The position numbers and the translations under genes were made by a program. The notes under the pieces were generated by a model. It worked only from the letters and a program-made list of their open reading frames with translations. It had not been told where the DNA came from and searched no databases. Positions 26,780 to 36,486 of a stretch of DNA of 64,000 bases are shown piece after piece (positions within the stretch are counted from its first letter, which is position 1; the number at the start of each line of letters is the position of its first letter). Origin of the DNA: CAVYVZ01 sp963772065 (GTDB taxonomy: Bacteria > Acidobacteriota > Vicinamibacteria > Vicinamibacterales > UBA2999); contig CAVYVZ010000002.1 in assembly GCA_963772065.1 (NCBI GenBank), forward strand, positions 419,767 to 483,766, in the 5' to 3' direction.

Positions 26780-29151
26780 GCGAGCGCGAACACGAGGCGG
26801 CGCTCGCCGGGATGCACGTCGCGCCGCTGCTCGAGCGCGCGAACGCGGTCTGCCGCGCGAGCGACGGCTTCAGCAGCCACGCGGCGCTGGGCTTCGGCTT
26901 CGCGCACGGAACGGCGATCGAACAGCCCGGGCTGAAGGAGCGGGGCGGCCAGCCTCGCGCTCCGGGCGTTCAGACTGTCAAGCATCGCGCGCTCGCGGGC
27001 GAAGAGTGGAGCAATCGCAATCCGAACGTCGCGCTGGACCGAAGTGAGCGCGGCCTCATGAGCAAGAGCCGACGCGGCGGCCAGCGGCAACGCCGCGACG
27101 TGCGTCGCGTTCGCGAACCAGCTGCGAAGGGCGCGCGCGCTCCGGCCGTTGCATGTTCCGCTCGTCAGCGCAAAGCCGCTGATGGTTTCCCACACGATGG
27201 CACCGGTGGGATCCACGAACAGCAGGCGCACCGCGAGAACCAGCTTCGCCGCTGAGCGGCTTCGGCGCGGTAAGAAGCAGAGAACCGGGCGGCCCGCACC
27301 CTCGTCCCTCCGACCCGGCCCGGCGAGCCTGCGAGCAACAGCGAGCCTCGATGCTTCGCTCCGGGCAACCTCGCGCAGGGTGCCATCTGCGGCGTCCTCG
27401 AAGCGTGCTTCTCGCTCGGCGCGAATCAGCCGCGACGAGAGCGAAGCTGCCACGCGCGCCTCGGGCGTACCTCGTGCCACGAATGTGATGGCGTGCACGC
27501 GGCGCGGCTGCCCGAGCCGATCGACCCGGCCGACGCGCTGCTCGAGGCGGACTGGCGTCCAGGGCACATCGAGATTGATGACGAGGCGGCAGCGGCGGTG
27601 CAGGTTGAGGCCTTCGCTGGCGGCGTCCGTGGCCAGCAGGAGGTCCGCGTCGCCATGGGTGAACCGCCGGGCCTCACGCGCTCGCTCCGCGGTCGTCAGG
27701 CCGCCGTGCAGGACGGCTGGCTGACCGCCTACGGCCGATGCCACGTGGCGCAGCGTGTCGCGATACTCGGTAAACACGAGCGCCGGCTCGCGAGCCCGCG
27801 CCAGGAGCCTCCGCAGCGCACCAATCTTGCTTTCGGTGCCGACGCCGCGCGCGATCGCAAGCATATCCCGCAGCAGCCGCTCCTCGACGATCGTGTCGGC
27901 AAGGCCGGGGGCGGCGAGCTCCTGATTCGGCTCGTCGTCTTCCGAGAGATGTCCTTCGTCGAGCGGCAGCCGCAACTGCGACGCTGCGCTTCCGCCCGAA
28001 GAACCGAGCAGTGCGATGCGCCGTTCGACCGATCGGGCGAGCGAGGCGGCGCTGGAAGCCGCTCGACGCGCGAGCACGATCATCGCCAGCCGGGCGGCGC
28101 CGGCCGCCTCCGCGGGTGCATCGCGCGCCACGCGCGCGGCGTACGAGCCCAACGCACGATGCATTCGCGCTTCGGCGGCTGTTGGCGTGACGGACAACCG
28201 CCGCATCACGCGCGCGCCAGGGATGCCGGCTTCCACACGCGAACGGCGAAACGTCAGGAGGGGATCATCGCCTTTGACGCGACCGAGCGCCCGCAGCCGC
28301 TCGAACGCCGCCTCGTCGCCGCTGTGCGGCGTCGCCGTGATGATGGCGACCCTCCGCGCCCGTGCTCCCACCAGGTCGGCTGCCATGGCGCGATCCGATC
28401 GCCCGCAGAGCGCGTGCGCTTCGTCGAACGCGACCAGATCCCACACGAGCGGCTCGAGCGAGCGAATGACGTCGGCGCGCTTGAGAAAATCGATGGACGT
28501 GATCGCGACCTGCGGGATCGCCCACGGGTTCACGCCGTCGGGCAGATGTGCGGCGGCCCGGACGAGCGCGGCGGCATCGATGACAGTGGCCTCGATGAAG
28601 AACCGATCGCGCAGCTCGTCGCGCCATTGCTCCCGAAGGCCGGCGGGCGTCACGATCAGCACGCGCGCGTCGCGTTCGCGCGCGAGGAGCTCCGCCACGA
28701 GAAGCCCAGCCTGGATCGTCTTGCCGAGGCCCACTTCGTCGGCGAGCAGGAAGCGGCACGCCAGCCCGCGCGTCATCGCAAGGGCTGGTTCGAGCTGGAA
28801 AGGCCACAGGGCGATCCCGGCACGCGCCGCCGCGCGGAGCGAGGGCCAGGCCGGCGCCGCGTCGGCCAGCGAGGCACGCGCCACGGCGCGCCAGGCAGCG
28901 CCGCTCACCACGCGCGGATCGCCGACGCCGGGAGCGAGCCTCTCGAGTGGTTCGAACGGGACGACGAACCGGCCGCTGCAGCCGGCGTTGGAAGGTTCGC
29001 CGCCGGCGAGCTCCACGATGGCGCATCCATCGTGCGGTGCCACGTGCACGACGCGCCAGCGTTCGCCACGCACGCGGACCGCTTCGCCGCGCTCCAAGGG
29101 TCGTCGTGTCGAGTCGATCACGGCGCATGGCAGGTGCAGGCGGCGTTCCAC
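26767..29151 (-). CDS. SNF2-family helicase (DrmD/HepA-like)
   Basis: A 794-residue SNF2-type ATPase. Motif I is LLADEVGLGKTIQAGLLVAEL, motif II VAFDEAHALCG, motif III ITATPHSGD, and motifs V-VI are LLATDAASEGLNLH and LEQRVGRVDRLGQPRR. Before the ATPase core lies a small beta domain (RVRGERWRVVHVAPHDG). The C-terminal 200 residues are helical and unassigned. Such helicases pair with DNA methylases in phage-defence loci, such as DrmD with DrmMI in class 1 DISARM. Here only the two genes are found: no DrmA, DrmB or DrmC and no nuclease. The reading frame is intact, unlike its partner. Confidence 0.85.
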   Translation of the reverse strand: MERRLHLPCAVIDSTRRPLERGEAVRVRGERWRVVHVAPHDGCAIVELAGGEPSNAGCSGRFVVPFEPLERLAPGVGDPRVVSGAAWRAVARASLADAAPAWPSLRAAARAGIALWPFQLEPALAMTRGLACRFLLADEVGLGKTIQAGLLVAELLARERDARVLIVTPAGLREQWRDELRDRFFIEATVIDAAALVRAAAHLPDGVNPWAIPQVAITSIDFLKRADVIRSLEPLVWDLVAFDEAHALCGRSDRAMAADLVGARARRVAIITATPHSGDEAAFERLRALGRVKGDDPLLTFRRSRVEAGIPGARVMRRLSVTPTAAEARMHRALGSYAARVARDAPAEAAGAARLAMIVLARRAASSAASLARSVERRIALLGSSGGSAASQLRLPLDEGHLSEDDEPNQELAAPGLADTIVEERLLRDMLAIARGVGTESKIGALRRLLARAREPALVFTEYRDTLRHVASAVGGQPAVLHGGLTTAERAREARRFTHGDADLLLATDAASEGLNLHRRCRLVINLDVPWTPVRLEQRVGRVDRLGQPRRVHAITFVARGTPEARVAASLSSRLIRAEREARFEDAADGTLREVARSEASRLAVARRLAGPGRRDEGAGRPVLCFLPRRSRSAAKLVLAVRLLFVDPTGAIVWETISGFALTSGTCNGRSARALRSWFANATHVAALPLAAASALAHEAALTSVQRDVRIAIAPLFARERAMLDSLNARSARLAAPLLQPGLFDRRSVREAEAQRRVAAEAVARAADRVRALEQRRDVHPGERRLVFALAWQR

Positions 29152-29212
29152 GCGCGAATGGGCCGGGATCTCGCGATCGCAGCCTCACAGGTACGCAGAA
29201 ACGGCGAGGCGC

Positions 29213-31757
29213 TCAGTGCCCGGAGGTGTGAATTGCGTTGAACAGGAGCCTGAAGGTTGCGTGAGACTGGCCGCGATGCTGCGCCCGGAACCCAATCAGC
29301 ACGGCGCGCCCGAGACCGACGCGCGCGCTGAGCACCGCGGCACGGCCGGCGATGAGCCGTTCCCCCTCGAGCCAGCCGCTCATGAGGACGTCGCGCGCGG
29401 CATAGCGGCCGACGATCTCGATCGACGGCTGCGATGCGCGCGCGCCGCCATTTGTCGTGGACGGCGCCGTGATCTCGTACGCCGAGCTGTAGGCGAAGAA
29501 AGCAGCGGTGTGCGGACGCATTCCGAACGCGAGCGGATGGGCGGTCGTGAGCTCGAGCCCGAGAATCGATCCCGGGCAGAAGATCTCGGGCTCGCCTTGC
29601 GCCACATCTCGAACGGGCAGCTTCAGCGCCTCGATCGCGAGTGCCGCGGCGGAGTCGAGCGCCACCAGCGTACCGCCCGCTTCGACGAACGCCTGCAGCG
29701 CCGACATCCCCTCCGTGCCGAGGCCTCCCGTGTAGGCTTCCGGCACCGTGCCCACGGGATTTCCCGACCGAAGCCGTTCGGGATTGCCGTCCGGCAGGAT
29801 GATGACGTCGTACTGTGCGCGCAGGCTGCCGCGACGCAGGTCAGCGTTGGTGAGGGTCGCGTGAGGGAACTCGTACTGCTCGAGCAGCCAGCGCGTCCAG
29901 CCCTCGTCGATGTTGTCCACCCACGGTTTGTAGATGGCCACACGCGCGCGGGCAATCGGCGTCAGACCCGCCGGCGCGCGGCCGCGTTTGCCCGTCACCG
30001 GCAGGCCGAGCTCCGAGCCGATCCGGGTGACCAGCTCTCTCGCACCCGCCGAGTGCGGCACGACAACCGAGCCGTCGGACTGCCATGAAGGGCGAAGTCC
30101 CGCCGCGATCAGGCGGTTGATTGCGATCGCCCCGCCGTTTCCACGCGCGTCGATCGCATAGTGTCCGGGTCGCGCGTCGCCGCCAAGACGCGAAGGTTCG
30201 ATGCGTGCCTGCTCGAGGCGTGTCATCGGCGGAAGCTCGAACGGTCGATCGATTGTGGCGACCTCCACGCCCATCTGATAGGGAAGCGTCCACCCGGCCG
30301 CGTCATAGGGACGTTCGGGCGGACCGCCCGCGGTGAGGCGGCGAACGGGGTAGCGCTGCGGTTCGAGCAGCGTCTTTGCGTACGCACGAAACGGCTGAGC
30401 CATCAGCACCACGGCGCTGCCCGCCGGAAACGTGCGCCCATCCGCAGAAAACGCCGACGCTGCCTGATGGACTTCGACGGCGCCCTCGATCAGCAGCGTC
30501 TCGAGCTTGGCTGCGGCATGCGGATCGTGCTGCGCCGGCGGAATCACGAAGGCGAAGGGCGCGCCGGCGCGTCCGCGCTCCACTGCACGCCGGCCCATCG
30601 AGTAGAAGTTCTGGACGATCTCCCGGCGGTACCGGGCAACGCCCTTGATCAACCCGTGGGCCGCGGACAGGTCGTAGTCGACGATGTCGCGAAGCGACCA
30701 GACCCCGCCGGGCCAGGGGTTCGGGAAGTTCACCTGGGGGCGGTACTCGGTCAGACCGCGTGGGGTGCCCTGCAGTTCGGCGGGCGAAACATTGATCGGG
30801 CTCGCCACGCGGACGCTGGCGACCTCGGTGAGCAGGCACACGGTGTTGTGGCCGAGGGGCGCCGAGTCCTCGTATCCGGGCCAGTAGTAGTCGTACATCG
30901 CGTTCTGCACGACGCCGGCCCGTCCATCCTCCTCCATCTGCAGCGCCATCGCATGGCCGAGGAGGCCGGCCGTCCGCCAGATGATCGGATCGTAGTTCGG
31001 GTCGATCGGATCGTAGTTCGGCGGCACGAAGAAGCGCGGTCCCCGCGGTCCCATCTGATGCATCGTCAGAAACACCTGCGGGTGCCATTCGCGATAGAAG
31101 AACCGCGCGAGGGACCGGTTCTCCTGCATGTTCAGCATGAAGGCGTCGCGGTTGATGTCGTGGCCGACGTACTTGTGGTACAGCCACGGCATGGGCGAGC
31201 CGTCGAATGCCGTTCCCTTCGTGCGCTCGTACCAATCGGCCACGAGGAGGTGGCCGTCCGGATTGAGCGATGGCAGCAGGATCACCACGAGCTCGCGGAG
31301 CGACTGCAGGAGCATCGGGTCGCCGGTCGTGGCGAGCGTGTGAAGCAGCTCGTTCGCGGCCTGAGTGGCGCCGATCTCGGAGGCGTGGATGCTGGCGCCG
31401 ATGCACGAGCACCGCTTTCTGGGTCGCGGCGAGGGCCTGCGCCTCATCGGGCGTCAGCGTCCGCGGATCGGCGAGGCGGCGCGTGGCCGCTTTGATCGCG
31501 TCGAGCCGCGCGATGTTCTCCGGCGACGAGATGATCGCGCCAACGAGGTGGTTGCCGTCGGTCGTCGGCCCGGCGTTGACGAGCTCCACGCGGTCCGACG
31601 CCGCGGCGACCCGCTCGAAGTATTCCCGGATCCGCGGCCAGGACGCGAGCTTCGCATCGGCGCCCATCCGGAAGCCGAAGAACGATTCGGGAGACGGGAT
31701 TTCCTGGGCGTAGCCCGGTGCGGCAATGACGAGCAGAGCGAGGACGAGGCGCCGCAT
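29213..31757 (-). CDS. M14-family zinc carboxypeptidase, secreted, one frame break
   Basis: About 848 residues with a signal peptide (LVLALLVIAAPGYAQ) and a one-base insertion near 31402 (KAVLV to IGASIHASE). The zinc-binding HxxE is in GASIHASEIGATQ; the other zinc His is probably in FLTMHQMGPRGPRFF. LLPSLNPDGHLLVADWYE and HDINRD are M14 signatures. The C-terminal third is a class-I-glutamine-amidotransferase-like domain (YDVIILPDGNPERL), common in large acidobacterial members. The family removes C-terminal residues from peptides, here outside the cytoplasm. It is separated from the helicase by 61 bases and is not obviously related to defence. Confidence 0.85.
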
Positions 31758-31770
31758 TCGCGGATTCTAT

Positions 31771-31841
31771 GGGGTCTGGCCCCTATGGTGCCAGGCCTCC
31801 ATGTTGCACGCGGAGGCCTGGCACCATAGGGGCCAGACCCC
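31771..31841. repeat. Perfect 30-bp inverted repeat (hairpin) between M14 and Smr genes
   Basis: The left arm 31771-31800 begins GGGGTCTGGCCCCTATGGTG and is exactly complementary to 31812-31841, with an 11-base loop. Each arm contains a smaller palindrome (GGGGTCTGGCCCC). It could fold in RNA and stop transcription from the Smr gene, but lacks a T-run. The shape is that of a REP-like palindromic repeat. Confidence 0.9.
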
Positions 31842-32095
31842 TAGACCAGCCTGGCCACGGTCGCGCCAAGGTGCGATTCCGGCGCGTCCCAGAACTCCGC
31901 CACGAGCGGGTGGCGTTCGAGCGTCTGCTGGACGATGCCTCGCTGGATGCCTTTGCCGCGCCCGTGAATGAGCCGCACTTCGCGCAGCCCCGCCTCGTGC
32001 GCGGCGCGGATGTACTCCTCGACGACCGATTTGATGTCCCGAGGCGCGAAGGCGTGGAGGTCTATCGAGTCTTCGATCGGAAGACGATGAATCAC
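31841..32095 (-). CDS. Smr-domain protein, 84 residues
   Basis: A free-standing Smr domain, the C-terminal nuclease module of MutS2. The opening IDLHAFAPRDIKSVVEEYI contains the conserved D-L-H and LREVRLIHGRGKGIQRGIV the H-G-x-G-x-G loop. Such domains nick branched DNA or cleave RNA. The GTG start at 32095 overlaps the queF stop (GTGA), which indicates co-translation. Its stop codon is immediately inside the hairpin repeat downstream. Confidence 0.85.
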   Translation of the reverse strand: MIHRLPIEDSIDLHAFAPRDIKSVVEEYIRAAHEAGLREVRLIHGRGKGIQRGIVQQTLERHPLVAEFWDAPESHLGATVARLV

Positions 32096-32443
32096 GAAGC
32101 CGTATAGCTTGCCGTTACCACCGTCTTGATCCCGCCGCGCACGGAAAAATCACCGACGACCGTCATGCGCCGAGGCTGGCACGCGGCGACGAGGTCGTCG
32201 AGGATCTGATTCGTCACGGCCTCGTAGAAGATCCCGCGGTTGCGGAACTCGATCATGTAGGTACTTGAGTGCCTTCAACTCGATACAGCGATCGCCGGGC
32301 ACATAGCTGATGCGGATCTCGCCGAAGTCGGGAAGCCCGGTTTTCGGGCACACCGACGTGAACTCCGGACAACTGATCGCGATCTCGAACTCGCGTCCAG
32401 GGCGCGGGTTCGGAAAGGTCTCGATCGTCGTCGTGCTTGACAT
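32092..32443 (-). CDS. queF: NADPH-dependent 7-cyano-7-deazaguanine reductase QueF, one frame break
   Basis: A 116-residue short-type QueF. The catalytic region FTSVCPKTGLPDFGEI has the nucleophilic Cys at residue 32 and the proton donor Asp at 39. CIELKALKYY and EFRNRGIFYEAVTNQIL are the conserved substrate-binding blocks. An extra C near 32260 breaks the frame after LKY; removing it restores the full enzyme through to VTASYTAS. It makes preQ1 from preQ0 in queuosine biosynthesis. No other que genes are in the window. Confidence 0.9.
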
Positions 32444-32500
32444 GACGCCGAAATTCTAGCATTTTGCTTGGAAATCGACCGGTTGCGAGGTCGCGCGCAA

Positions 32501-32529
32501 TTGACACTCGGGTAGTCGCGCGCTAGCAT
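32501..32529 (+). promoter_or_regulatory. Sigma-70-type promoter for the HU gene
   Basis: TTGACA at 32501-32506 is a perfect -35 box. After a 17-base spacer comes TAGCAT at 32524-32529 (4 of 6 to TATAAT). Transcription would begin near 32536, leaving an untranslated leader of about 87 bases before the HU start at 32623. Confidence 0.65.
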
Positions 32530-32622
32530 ACGGCGTTTTTCCACAAGTTTCCGCGGCAGTTCGAGCGCGCAACAGCTGCCCCACGGAGAGAGATTCGGCG
32601 CGCACAGCAACGGGGGGACGAC

Positions 32623-32922
32623 ATGGCAGAGGCCCGGAGAATGGGCAAATCGGAGCTTTTCTCACACTTCTCCGAACGATTCGAGGTGAAGCGTACGCAG
32701 GCGCGCGAGTTCTTCGACGAGCTCACGCAGCTCGCCGAGAAAGAGCTCAAGCGCTCGGGCGAGTTCGTGCTTCCCGGCATGGTCAAGCTCGTGGTGCAGA
32801 AGCGCAAAGCGCGGATGGGCAGGAACCCGGCCACGGGGGAAGCGATCAAGATCCCCGCGAAGACCGTCGTGAAGGCACGGATCGCCAAGCAGCTGAAGGA
32901 CACCGTTCTCCCGAAGAAGTAG
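32623..32922 (+). CDS. HU/IHF-family DNA-binding protein
   Basis: A 99-residue HU-type histone-like protein. It opens with MGKSELFSHFSERFEVKRTQ (dimerisation helices); the middle has FVLPGMVKLVVQKRKARMGR and then NPATGEAIKIPAKTVVKARI, the beta-arm signature RNPxTGE-x-IxIPA that inserts in the DNA minor groove. It would bend and compact DNA as a homodimer. It has its own promoter and a terminator shortly after the stop, so it is monocistronic. A second in-frame ATG lies at residue 7. Confidence 0.92.
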   Translation: MAEARRMGKSELFSHFSERFEVKRTQAREFFDELTQLAEKELKRSGEFVLPGMVKLVVQKRKARMGRNPATGEAIKIPAKTVVKARIAKQLKDTVLPKK

Positions 32923-32955
32923 CTCGCGGGGAATTCCCCCCGATGTCCTTGATGA

Positions 32956-32988
32956 GCGGCGCACCGCGAAGCGCGGGCGCCGCTTTCT
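32956..32988 (+). terminator. Intrinsic terminator of the HU gene
   Basis: GCGGCGC (32956-32962) pairs with GCGCCGC (32977-32983) over a 14-base loop that can pair further, followed by TTTCT. It lies 33 bases after the HU stop codon. Confidence 0.7.
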
Positions 32989-33018
32989 CATGTACGGCTC
33001 GTTGAACGACGACCCCGA

Positions 33019-33069
33019 AACCGGAACTCAGAACACGAACCCGGAACCCGGAACCTGGAACGTGGAACT
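33019..33069. repeat. Degenerate GGAACC-type tandem repeat
   Basis: About 50 bases built from imperfect copies of a 7-8-base unit of the CCGGAAC type (CCGGAACTCAGAACACGAAC and onwards). It separates the HU terminator from the convergent histidine-kinase gene. Confidence 0.75.
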
Positions 33070-33077
33070 AGGTTATC

Positions 33078-34855
33078 TCAGAGCGATGCGCGCCGAGAAA
33101 TGTTCGCGACCTGCGACGGGCGTGCTTTGGTGAGCGGAAATTGCAGCGTGAAGGTGGTGCCGCGTCCCACCTCGCTCGCGACGGCGATCGAGCCTCCGAG
33201 CTGTTCCACCACTTTCTTCGAGATCGCCAGCCCGAGCCCCAATCCGCGGCGCTTCGTGGTCACGAAGTCCTCGAAGATGTTCTCGATTCGATCGGGGGAA
33301 TCCCGCAGCCGCTGTCGGCGACCTCGATCACCGCGTGATCGTTCTGCCGCAGCGTGCGAAGGAGCACGCGGCCGCCCGGCGCCGTGGCCTGGAAGGCATT
33401 GATCAGCAGGTTGCGGTAGACGCGATTCAGGGCGAAGAGGTCGCCCTCCACGTACAGCGGGCCGAAGGCGAGCTCGCTCTCGAGCGCGAGCCCGGCGCGC
33501 TCGGCGGTCGTCTGCATCGCCTCGGCCAGCTCCGCGATCGCCTTGTTGACGTCGAGCGGAAATTTCTCCAGCGGGATCGGCTTCGCGATGTTGCGGAGGT
33601 CGTCCATCATCCGTTTGACTTCGGCGAGCTCGCGCTCCACCGTGCGCCGGAAGGTCTCGCGGTATTCCTGATCGTCGAACATCTTCACGATCAGCTTGCA
33701 GCTGTTGCCGATGTTCTGAATCGGATGCGACAGGTCGTGGACCAGGCCGACCGCGACGCGGCCGAACACCGCCTGCCGCTCTTTCTTCTTCACGTCTTCC
33801 TGGAGCTCGACGAGCCGCTCCGCCATGTTGTTGAACGCCTGCCCGAGCTGCCCGATCTCGTCGGTCGAGGCGATCGCGACGCGTTCGCCGAGGCGGCCTT
33901 CCGCGAGCGCGCGGGTTCCGCGCATGAGCGCGAGGATCGGTTCGATGAAACCGCGGCCCCAGTGGTAGCCCATGGCCACCATGACGAAGAGGGCGAGACC
34001 GATCGCGACTCCAAGCTGCGCCTGCAGCCGGCCGGCGATCGCGAACGCCTCCGACTGCGGCTGCTCGACCACGACGGTCCAGTCGAGCGCAGGCACGCGC
34101 GCGGCGGCGCCGAGCATGCGCCCGCGCGGCGAGTCGTACTCGGCCGAGGCCACGAGCGCGGACGGTTGGTCGGGCGATGCCGTGCCGAGCGCCTGCAGCA
34201 TCGCATGCGACAGGAGATTGTCGCCGCGCGCGACGCGCGGCTTCTCGTCGGCATGCCCGTGCGCGAGCAGCTGGCCGTCCCGTCCGACGAGCAGCGCGAC
34301 GCCCTGCTCGCCGACCCGGATGCGATCGACCATCCGCCACAGTTCTTCGAGGTTCAGCCGGCCGACGAGCCACCCCCCGCTGCTCTGCGTTCCGCCGAGC
34401 CGCACCGCGACGACGGCCGTCGGCAGGAGGTCGTCGTCGACGGCGAAGCGCGAGATCAGAGCGCCTTCGATCTGGAAGGCGTCCGAGTCCGGAACCTTGA
34501 CAGTCGGCGCGCCCGCGCGGCTCGTCACGGTTGGCGCCCCCGCCTGATCGAGCAGCGTCAACTCGGTGAACTCTGGAAACTGAAGAACGAAATTCTTGAG
34601 GATGCGATCCTGCTGCCATCGCGCCAGCCCGGTGTGCTCCAGGTCGGCGGCGACAGCCTTGAGAATCTTGATGATGCTGGTGATGTAGAGCTGAATCTGC
34701 TCGGACGCTCGGCGTGCGACGTTCAGGTTTCCTTCGATGACCGTCGTCCGCGTCCCGCGCTGCAGGGAATAGATCGAGATGGCGCCGTACGCCAGCAGCG
34801 GAACCACCGCGGCCGCGGCGAGAAGCAGTGCAAACCGGTGAGTGATCCTCTTCAA
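33078..34855 (-). CDS. Membrane sensor histidine kinase, one frame break
   Basis: About 590 residues. There is an N-terminal membrane helix (FALLLAAAAVVPLLAYGAISI), a large periplasmic sensor region of Cache type, a second helix (VAIGLALFVMVAMGYHW), a HAMP domain, and HisKA with the phospho-acceptor in VAVGLVHDLSHPIQNIGNS. The HATPase domain has NLLINAFQATAPGGRV (N box), DSGCGIPPD (G1) and RRGLGLGLAISKKVVEQLGG (G2). A C is missing from a run near 33296, breaking the frame inside the G1 box. The start TTG 34855 is preferred because it overlaps the stop of the binding-protein gene (TTGA). Its probable partner is the NtrC-type regulator at 38.3-39.7 kb. Confidence 0.85.
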
Positions 34856-36486
34856 TGGGTCGTACGGTTGCCGTCGTTTACCGTCCAACGCAGGATGTTC
34901 GGCATCGGATCCCGGGTCGTATCCACATGCACGTCGAAGCGGCGATTCACTGCGCGAGTCCTCTGTGTCCAGGCCAGGAAGAGCGCCGGAGGATCCTCGA
35001 GCAAGGTACGTTGGAGCTGACCTGCCGCCACGCGGTACTCGGCATCCGTCGGCGCGAGACGAATCGCGTCGAACCAGCGATCCGCCGCGCCACTACGATA
35101 GCCGAACACGTTGTAGGCGGTTCGTTCGCCTCCCCAGCGCCAGAATGAGTACGGCCTCGACAGGTACGGCCCGCTGCGCATCTCGATGATCGCGGCATCG
35201 AAGTCGCCGGTACGCAGCCGCCTGTTGAATTCTTCGGCCGAAAGCACCTGAAGCTGCATGTCGACGCCGATATCGTAGAGCTGCTTCTGGACGTTCAGCG
35301 CCATGCGCTCCCAGACCACCCAGTTCTCCGGAAGGATGCAGGTAAACGTGAAGCGGAAGCGGCGGCCGTTGGCCTTGGGCAGGAGCCTCGTCCCCGCGGC
35401 GTCGAGCGTCGTGCCGGCGAGCGAGGGATCGAACACGTAACCCCTTGCCGTCGAATCGTAGGCCCAGTGTTGCGGCCACAAGGGGCCGCTCGCGGGGAGC
35501 CCCTGCCCCCTGAGGACCTCTCGGATGAGGGCGTCACGGTCGATCGCCGCATTGAGGGCTCGGCGGACGGGAGTCGGGGCAAAGAGCGGCCGGGCGCTGT
35601 TGAACGCCACGGCATACACGTAGTGCCGCAGGTACGAATGCAGGGCGATGTCGCTCGACCTCGCGAACTCGACGGCGTCTCGCGACAGATCGTAAAGAAC
35701 GTCTATCTCCTGACGCATCAGGGCTGCCCACGCCGTGCGAAGGGTCGGGTAGGCGCGAACGACGACACGGTCCAACTGCGGCCTTCCGCCGTGGTACGCG
35801 GTGTGGGCCTCCAGCGTGATCTCCGATGCGGTTCCTCCAACCGTCCTGAACGGGCCGGTACCGACCGACGACTTGTCCGGCAGCACGCGCGTGATCGCGA
35901 AATCCAGGTCCTCGAGCAGGAACGTCGACCGCCGGCTGAGGGTGATGACGATGGTCTTGTCGCCGTCGGCCTCGACGGTGACGATATCGGTCAGGCCGGG
36001 ATGCGCGTTGCGAAGCCTGCGCCCGGTCAGCTGCGCCTGGATGGCCTCGACAATGACGGGCGCCGTCGCGGTAGTGCCGTCGTGAAAGGTGATGCCCTCC
36101 CGAAGCGCGAATCGCCAGACCAGGCCGTCGCTGGTCGACGTCCAGCTTCCGGCGAGGCTTGGTCGGACGCGCCCGTCGTTGTTCTGGGTCGTCAGTCCCT
36201 CGGACGTCAGAAAGGCTGCGGCCTGGCGCAGTCCGATGTCCGGGGCCGCCACGTCGGCTTCCGGAACTCCGATGCGCGCGATGAGAGGTGTGGCTTCCGG
36301 CGGTGGCGCGGGTTGTCGGCATGCGACCGCCGACGCCGCTGCCGCGATAAACAAGAAACCGCACGCAACGTGGCAACGCTGCGTGCGGCGCTGTGCGGTT
36401 GTAGGCGCAGTTCTACGCGATCGAAAAGAAGGGGGAAGCGGTTCTAGCCCTTTGCCGGCTCGTAGTCGTCGATCATCCATGGGCAT
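34852..36486 (-). CDS. Family 5 extracellular solute-binding lipoprotein (oligopeptide-binding type)
   Basis: An OppA/DppA-type binding protein (SBP_bac_5). A signal region GFLFIAAAASAVAC ends in a lipobox whose Cys would be lipidated. Typical motifs are LVWRFALREGITFHDGTT, VGTGPFRTVGGT and FNSARPLFAPTPVRRALNAAIDR. No ABC permease or ATPase gene is nearby, so it may be a receptor, not a transporter part. The first ATG (36486) lies within the precursor peptide gene in another frame; the next usable in-frame start is TTG 36354, which leaves a very short signal. The start is therefore uncertain. It overlaps the histidine-kinase gene by four bases, which suggests that it presents a ligand to that kinase. 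Confidence 0.82.
   Translation of the reverse strand: MPMDDRRLRAGKGLEPLPPSFRSRRTAPTTAQRRTQRCHVACGFLFIAAAASAVACRQPAPPPEATPLIARIGVPEADVAAPDIGLRQAAAFLTSEGLTTQNNDGRVRPSLAGSWTSTSDGLVWRFALREGITFHDGTTATAPVIVEAIQAQLTGRRLRNAHPGLTDIVTVEADGDKTIVITLSRRSTFLLEDLDFAITRVLPDKSSVGTGPFRTVGGTASEITLEAHTAYHGGRPQLDRVVVRAYPTLRTAWAALMRQEIDVLYDLSRDAVEFARSSDIALHSYLRHYVYAVAFNSARPLFAPTPVRRALNAAIDRDALIREVLRGQGLPASGPLWPQHWAYDSTARGYVFDPSLAGTTLDAAGTRLLPKANGRRFRFTFTCILPENWVVWERMALNVQKQLYDIGVDMQLQVLSAEEFNRRLRTGDFDAAIIEMRSGPYLSRPYSFWRWGGERTAYNVFGYRSGAADRWFDAIRLAPTDAEYRVAAGQLQRTLLEDPPALFLAWTQRTRAVNRRFDVHVDTTRDPMPNILRWTVNDGNRTTH
36349..36388 (-). terminator. Intrinsic terminator/attenuator behind the precursor peptide gene
   Basis: On the minus strand CCGCACGCA (36388-36380) pairs perfectly with TGCGTGCGG (36367-36359) across a 12-base loop and is followed by TTTCTTGTTT. 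It lies 55 bases after the peptide stop codon and overlaps the beginning of the binding-protein gene, so read-through would be needed to express the receptor and kinase. Confidence 0.72.

Noticed and set aside
23453..29151. Complete DISARM or BREX locus
   Set aside because: Only a methylase and a SNF2 helicase are found; none of the other required components is seen on either side.
31771..31841. Classical rho-independent terminator
   Set aside because: The hairpin is far too long and lacks a T-run; a repeat element is a better description, although it may still affect transcription.
36390..36486. A tRNA-like T-loop in the 5' part of the lipoprotein frame
   Set aside because: GGTTCTAGCCC resembles a T-loop, but the purine after TTC is missing and no cloverleaf can be built.
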